Source: Medakamo hakoo (Eukaryota > Chlorophyta > Trebouxiophyceae > Coccomyxaceae). Taken from it: a stretch of DNA of 64,000 nucleotides. Location of the stretch: positions 1,116,001 to 1,180,000 of the forward strand of contig CP089459.1 in assembly GCA_026636295.1 (NCBI GenBank), written 5' to 3'. The notes under the pieces are model-generated. The model was not told where the DNA came from. It saw only the letters and a program-made list of their open reading frames with translations, and made no database searches. Shown one piece after another: positions 61,019-64,000 of the stretch (position 1 is its first letter; each line of letters starts with the position of its first letter). The translations under genes were made by a program, and so were the position numbers.

Positions 61019-62390
61019 ATGAAATCTGCGCTGATATGCGTGGTCCTGTTATGTGTGGCCAGCCTGGTCGCCGGCGGTGAGTGCGGGAGCGAGTTTGGTG
61101 GGTGGAGAGGCGCGGCCCGCGGCCGACGTGTTTTTTGATGCGGCTTCCGACCGCCCGCTCACACGACGTGTCGCGTCCCAACCCGTCCAAAAAACAGACC
61201 TCGCGCACCACCCGGCCCTGGCCGCCGCGTCCCTCCCGGACCTGGCCGACTGCGAACACACCTGTGACGGCGACTGGGTCACGGTCGCGTGGGGCGGCGG
61301 CCACGACTCGTCCGACCACCACCACCGCCGCCACGCCTCGCCCGACCCGGCTTTTGCTGGTGGCCTGTCGTCGTCGTCGTCGGGCGTCAACAAGTCGACC
61401 TGCTACGGCACGTTCTCGGCGCACTGGTCCAGGCCCTCCAAAAACGGGGGCGGCGGCGCGTCCGGCTGCGCCAAGTGCGTGGGCACGTTCACGCTCCTGC
61501 GCGCGCCGTGCGGCGCGGTCGTCGCGACGTGCGACGGGCTGGGCCACCACTTTGGCCGGGCGCCGCACCCGGGCGGCAAGGTCGCGTGGCACGGGAGTGG
61601 GTCGCTGGGCGTGTCCACCATGGTGAAAGCGCCGCGCCCGTCGTCGTCTGCGCGGGACAAGCAAGGCGGCGACGCGTCCGGCGTCCACTCCCACAAACAC
61701 CACCGCCGCCGCAACGGTGGCGACGGCTGGAAGACGGCGGTGAAATTCTCGGCCGATGGCGTGTGGGGTGAGGGCTGGGCGCTGAAAGACGGCGTCGCGG
61801 AAGAGGCGCCGCCCCACCCGTCCACGCCCGCGTTTGAAGCTGCCGCCCGTGCGGCGCTGCGCGAGGCCGGCCTGACGGCCTTGCCGGGCGACGCGGCCTG
61901 GGACAAGGACGACGCGCCCGGCCTGCTGCGCCGGTGGGCGGCGGCCGTGCGCGGGTTTGCGGGCCGCGCCCTGGGCTCGGACGCCAAGATCACGTGCAAC
62001 GGGAAGGAGCTGCGCGGTCCCGCGGCCTTCCTGCCGTGCGTGGGCGACCTGGAGATCGAGCGCCACGGCACGTCCGGCCACGGCCGCCTCGACGGCTCCT
62101 GCCACGGCATCTGGTCGGGCGCGGCCCTGCACACCTGCCGCGGCCTGAGCACGACGCACGTCCGCCCCGAGGACGACGGCGGCGGCGACGAGGGCGCCTG
62201 CCCGTCCGACTGGTCCCTGCGCCGCCAGTGCGACGGCAAGTCCGGCGCGGGCGTGCGCCCCGGCGGCGGGGTGCACACCTGGTGCGGCGGGCGGACGAGC
62301 GGCGCGGTGTTGGTGAAAAAGGACGGCGGGAGTGGCGGCGGCAAACACCGCCGCGAGGAGGGCGGTGCGGCCGACCTGAAGGTTGAGTAG
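61019..62390 (+). CDS. Secreted Cys-x-Gly-repeat, His-rich protein (orphan)
   Basis: Exons are 61019..61076 and 61198..62390 (121-bp intron, phase 1), 416 aa. Residues 1-19 (MKSALICVVLLCVASLVAG) are a clear signal peptide, so it should enter the secretory pathway. The mature part has 14 cysteines, an even number, and ten sit in C-x-G: CDGDW, CYGTF, CVGTF, CDGLG, CNGKE, CVGDL, CHGIW, CRGLS, CDGKS, CGGRT. Two Cys-rich halves (about 35-165 and 315-400) flank a His/Ser/Lys-rich region (HSHKHHRRRNGGDG) and a helical segment with FEAAARAALREAGLTALPGD. An early His-rich run DSSDHHHRRHAS and a late one GGGKHRREEGG are also present. I know no family with this pattern. A cell-wall or extracellular-matrix, possibly metal- or sugar-binding, role is inference. 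Confidence 0.74.
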
Positions 62391-62558
62391 GGGGTGCGCG
62401 CGCGTCCCCGCGTGTGTGTTGAAAAGCATCATTTGCCTTGTTTTTGTGTTGCCTCGACAGTTTTGTTTACAAGCAAAAGAGTGTTTTTTTCTCTCTCTCT
62501 CTCTCATGTCCTCCTACAATCTGACACGCGCGTCCGAATCTCACAACCTCGGCACGCA

Positions 62559-63869
62559 TCACGCCAGGGCGGCCAGCAGCAGGCAGCCCGCACCCACCGG
62601 CGCCAGCAGGCCGTCGATCCCAGGCGCCAGGGCCGCCCGCGACCGGCCCGCTTGCCCACCCGCGAGCGCGCGCACGGGCGGGGAGACCAGCGCGGCCGAG
62701 ATGAATGTGGTTAAGGCGGCCGCCGCGACACGCCCCACGGCAGCGGGCGCGCCGACGCGTGTGGCGAGTCCCGCCGCAGCCACCGCGCCGGGCCCGACCA
62801 CCGTCCCGCCGGCCAACAGCGCGGCGGCCGCGGCCAAAGCCAGGCCAGAGGCAGCCAGACCCACGCCGGCTCCAGCCACGACTGGGAGCGTGGCCACGCC
62901 CGCGGCCGCGTCGCCTTTCACGTCCGCCACGTCCATCAGAATTTCGCGGCCCACAATCGCGCAAAAGACGTACGCGACCGCCCGGGCGACGGACGGCGGG
63001 AGCGGCGGGGCGGCGGCCAGGGCGGCAGTCCCGGCCCTGCCTGCCACGGCGGCCAGGGCGCCCGCAGCTGGCGCCGCGGCAATCACGGCCGCGACCGTGC
63101 CATTCTTGACGAGCGGGATTCTTTTCAGGACGGGCGTGTAGGCCAGCGTCAGGGCGGCCGACCCGGCGACGATGCCGCGCAGGAGGCCCGACTCCAGGGC
63201 CGCCGCGCCGATGAGGACGGCAAAGTACAGCCCCCCGCCAAACAGCAGGGCGCCGTCCGGCGGGACGCGGCCGGACGGCAGGGGCTTGCCGGGCGCGTTC
63301 ACGGCGTCGGCCCCCCTGTCAAAGTAGTCGTTGACGACGCAGCTGCCAAAGGCGATGGCCGCGGACGCGGCCGCGACGCCCCAGACGGCCGGGGTGGACA
63401 GGGCCGCGCGCGCGCCGGCGCCCATGACCGCGCCCACGAGGGTCAGGGACAGCGACGGCGCCAGGTTGATCGGCCGGGCCATGCTGAGGTACGCGGCGGC
63501 CTCGGACGCGGCGGCGGACAGCCGGGCGAGCGTGCGCTCGGGCCACACGCCCGCGACGGCCAGGCGGACGGCCAGGGGCAGAGGTTTCGTCGCCGCCGTC
63601 GCCGTCGTCGGCTGGCGTTGGGGTGGCGGGATGGCGACCGCGTCCGGCTCGTTCGGAGGCGAGGCCCCGGGCGGCGTGGCGGGCGCGGCCGAGGCAGCGG
63701 GCCGGCGCTGCTGTGGTGACGCCACGTGCGGCGGCAGGCTGGTGCTGGGCGGCGCACGCGCGCGAGGCGCGACGCCGACCGGCCTCCAATGCTGCTGTGC
63801 CGGCGCGCGCGAAGGAGGCAGCGCTCGAGCCGGCCGAGCGGCCGGGATGCCCTGGACCAATGAGCGCAT
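62559..63869 (-). CDS. UbiA-superfamily prenyltransferase with transit-like peptide
   Basis: Intronless, 436 aa from MRSLVQGIPAARPARALPPS (the frame continues upstream but without an ATG). Residues 1-100 are Pro/Ala/Arg-rich and lack order, consistent with a plastid or mitochondrial presequence. ARPINLAPSLSLTLVGAVMG opens the membrane domain. The first Asp-rich motif NDYFDRGADAVNAPGKPLPS lies near 175 and the second, REILMDVADVKGDAAAGVAT, near 305; both are complete, so Mg-diphosphate binding is expected. Seven to eight hydrophobic spans surround them. The motif wording resembles geranylgeranylglyceryl-phosphate and homogentisate/chlorophyll-synthase-type enzymes; I cannot say which. Such enzymes attach a prenyl chain to an aromatic ring, chlorophyllide or glycerol derivative. 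It faces the secreted orphan (168 bp between stops). Confidence 0.88.
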   Translation of the reverse strand: MRSLVQGIPAARPARALPPSRAPAQQHWRPVGVAPRARAPPSTSLPPHVASPQQRRPAASAAPATPPGASPPNEPDAVAIPPPQRQPTTATAATKPLPLAVRLAVAGVWPERTLARLSAAASEAAAYLSMARPINLAPSLSLTLVGAVMGAGARAALSTPAVWGVAAASAAIAFGSCVVNDYFDRGADAVNAPGKPLPSGRVPPDGALLFGGGLYFAVLIGAAALESGLLRGIVAGSAALTLAYTPVLKRIPLVKNGTVAAVIAAAPAAGALAAVAGRAGTAALAAAPPLPPSVARAVAYVFCAIVGREILMDVADVKGDAAAGVATLPVVAGAGVGLAASGLALAAAAALLAGGTVVGPGAVAAAGLATRVGAPAAVGRVAAAALTTFISAALVSPPVRALAGGQAGRSRAALAPGIDGLLAPVGAGCLLLAALA

Positions 63870-64000
63870 TGAGGGCCAATTGAACGGTGCCGGAGTGGTG
63901 GCACGCCTGGCGCCCGGGCCCCCCCGTCCCTTTCGTTTTGACGAGAGCCGAGTGTGAAGCACAGCACCGTCGTTTTCGACGACCGGACAGAGCACCGTTT
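63870..64000. other. 5' region of the UbiA gene, to window edge
   Basis: 131 bp upstream of the UbiA start codon. The UbiA frame remains open through it but no ATG is present, so an upstream exon outside the window is possible. Confidence 0.4.

Overview
The window is GC-rich nuclear DNA (by eye about 70% or more) from a photosynthetic eukaryote, most likely a compact-genome green alga. I read 31 protein genes in 64 kb, about one per 2 kb, on both strands. Most have one to three short spliceosomal introns (roughly 80-275 bp, a few longer), usually starting GTGAG/GTGCG and ending in a C/T/CA-rich run and CACAG. The plant character comes from plastid-type pyruvate kinase, FAE1-type ketoacyl-CoA synthases, a plastid BASS carrier with transit peptide, an SPX-SLC13 phosphate carrier, an R1R2R3 MYB, AAE13/AAE19-like acyl-activating enzymes and many N-terminal transit-like peptides. 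I saw no rRNA, tRNA, CRISPR or recognisable mobile element. I cannot name the species from sequence alone.

Layout. 1-13.5 kb: RCC1 (cut by the window edge), PRP38B, a TraB-domain membrane protein and a Sec14/CRAL-TRIO protein with a CaaX-like end on the minus strand, then a malonyl-CoA-synthetase-like enzyme and an ABCF ATPase on the plus strand, then a small USP protein. 13.6-25.6 kb: a divergent LarB-family protein, a fatty acyl-CoA reductase head-to-head with a ketoacyl-CoA synthase (KCS1), an HAD nucleotidase, and a second synthase (KCS2). 26-36.6 kb: an orphan plastid-type membrane protein, a three-part AAE19/AASDH-like enzyme head-to-head with plastid pyruvate kinase, and the SPX-SLC13 carrier. 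37-46.3 kb: an orphan, a NUMOD3-motif protein and three DGAT2-family acyltransferases. 46.7-64 kb: a small membrane protein, MYB3R, RRP8, SCAMP, O-acetylserine (thiol)lyase, an RS-rich protein, a BASS carrier with two alternative last exons, a coiled-coil orphan, a secreted Cys-x-Gly orphan and a UbiA prenyltransferase.

How the genes may work together. Malonyl-CoA supply, two elongase condensing enzymes, an acyl-CoA reductase, three DGAT2-type acyltransferases, a Sec14 protein and AAE19 all lie between 5.6 and 46.3 kb. This is unusually rich in very-long-chain acyl and neutral-lipid chemistry and could be a loose wax, alcohol or storage-lipid neighbourhood. That is an inference from gene content; unrelated genes are interspersed. 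The other points most worth a second look are the duplicated terminal exon of the BASS gene, the LarB homologue without its usual cysteine, and the secreted protein built on repeated Cys-x-Gly.

Exon boundaries were read by hand from splice signals, frame and family conservation. Gene spans run from start codon to stop codon and UTRs are not delimited. First exons of LarB, KCS1, KCS2 and BASS are the least certain.
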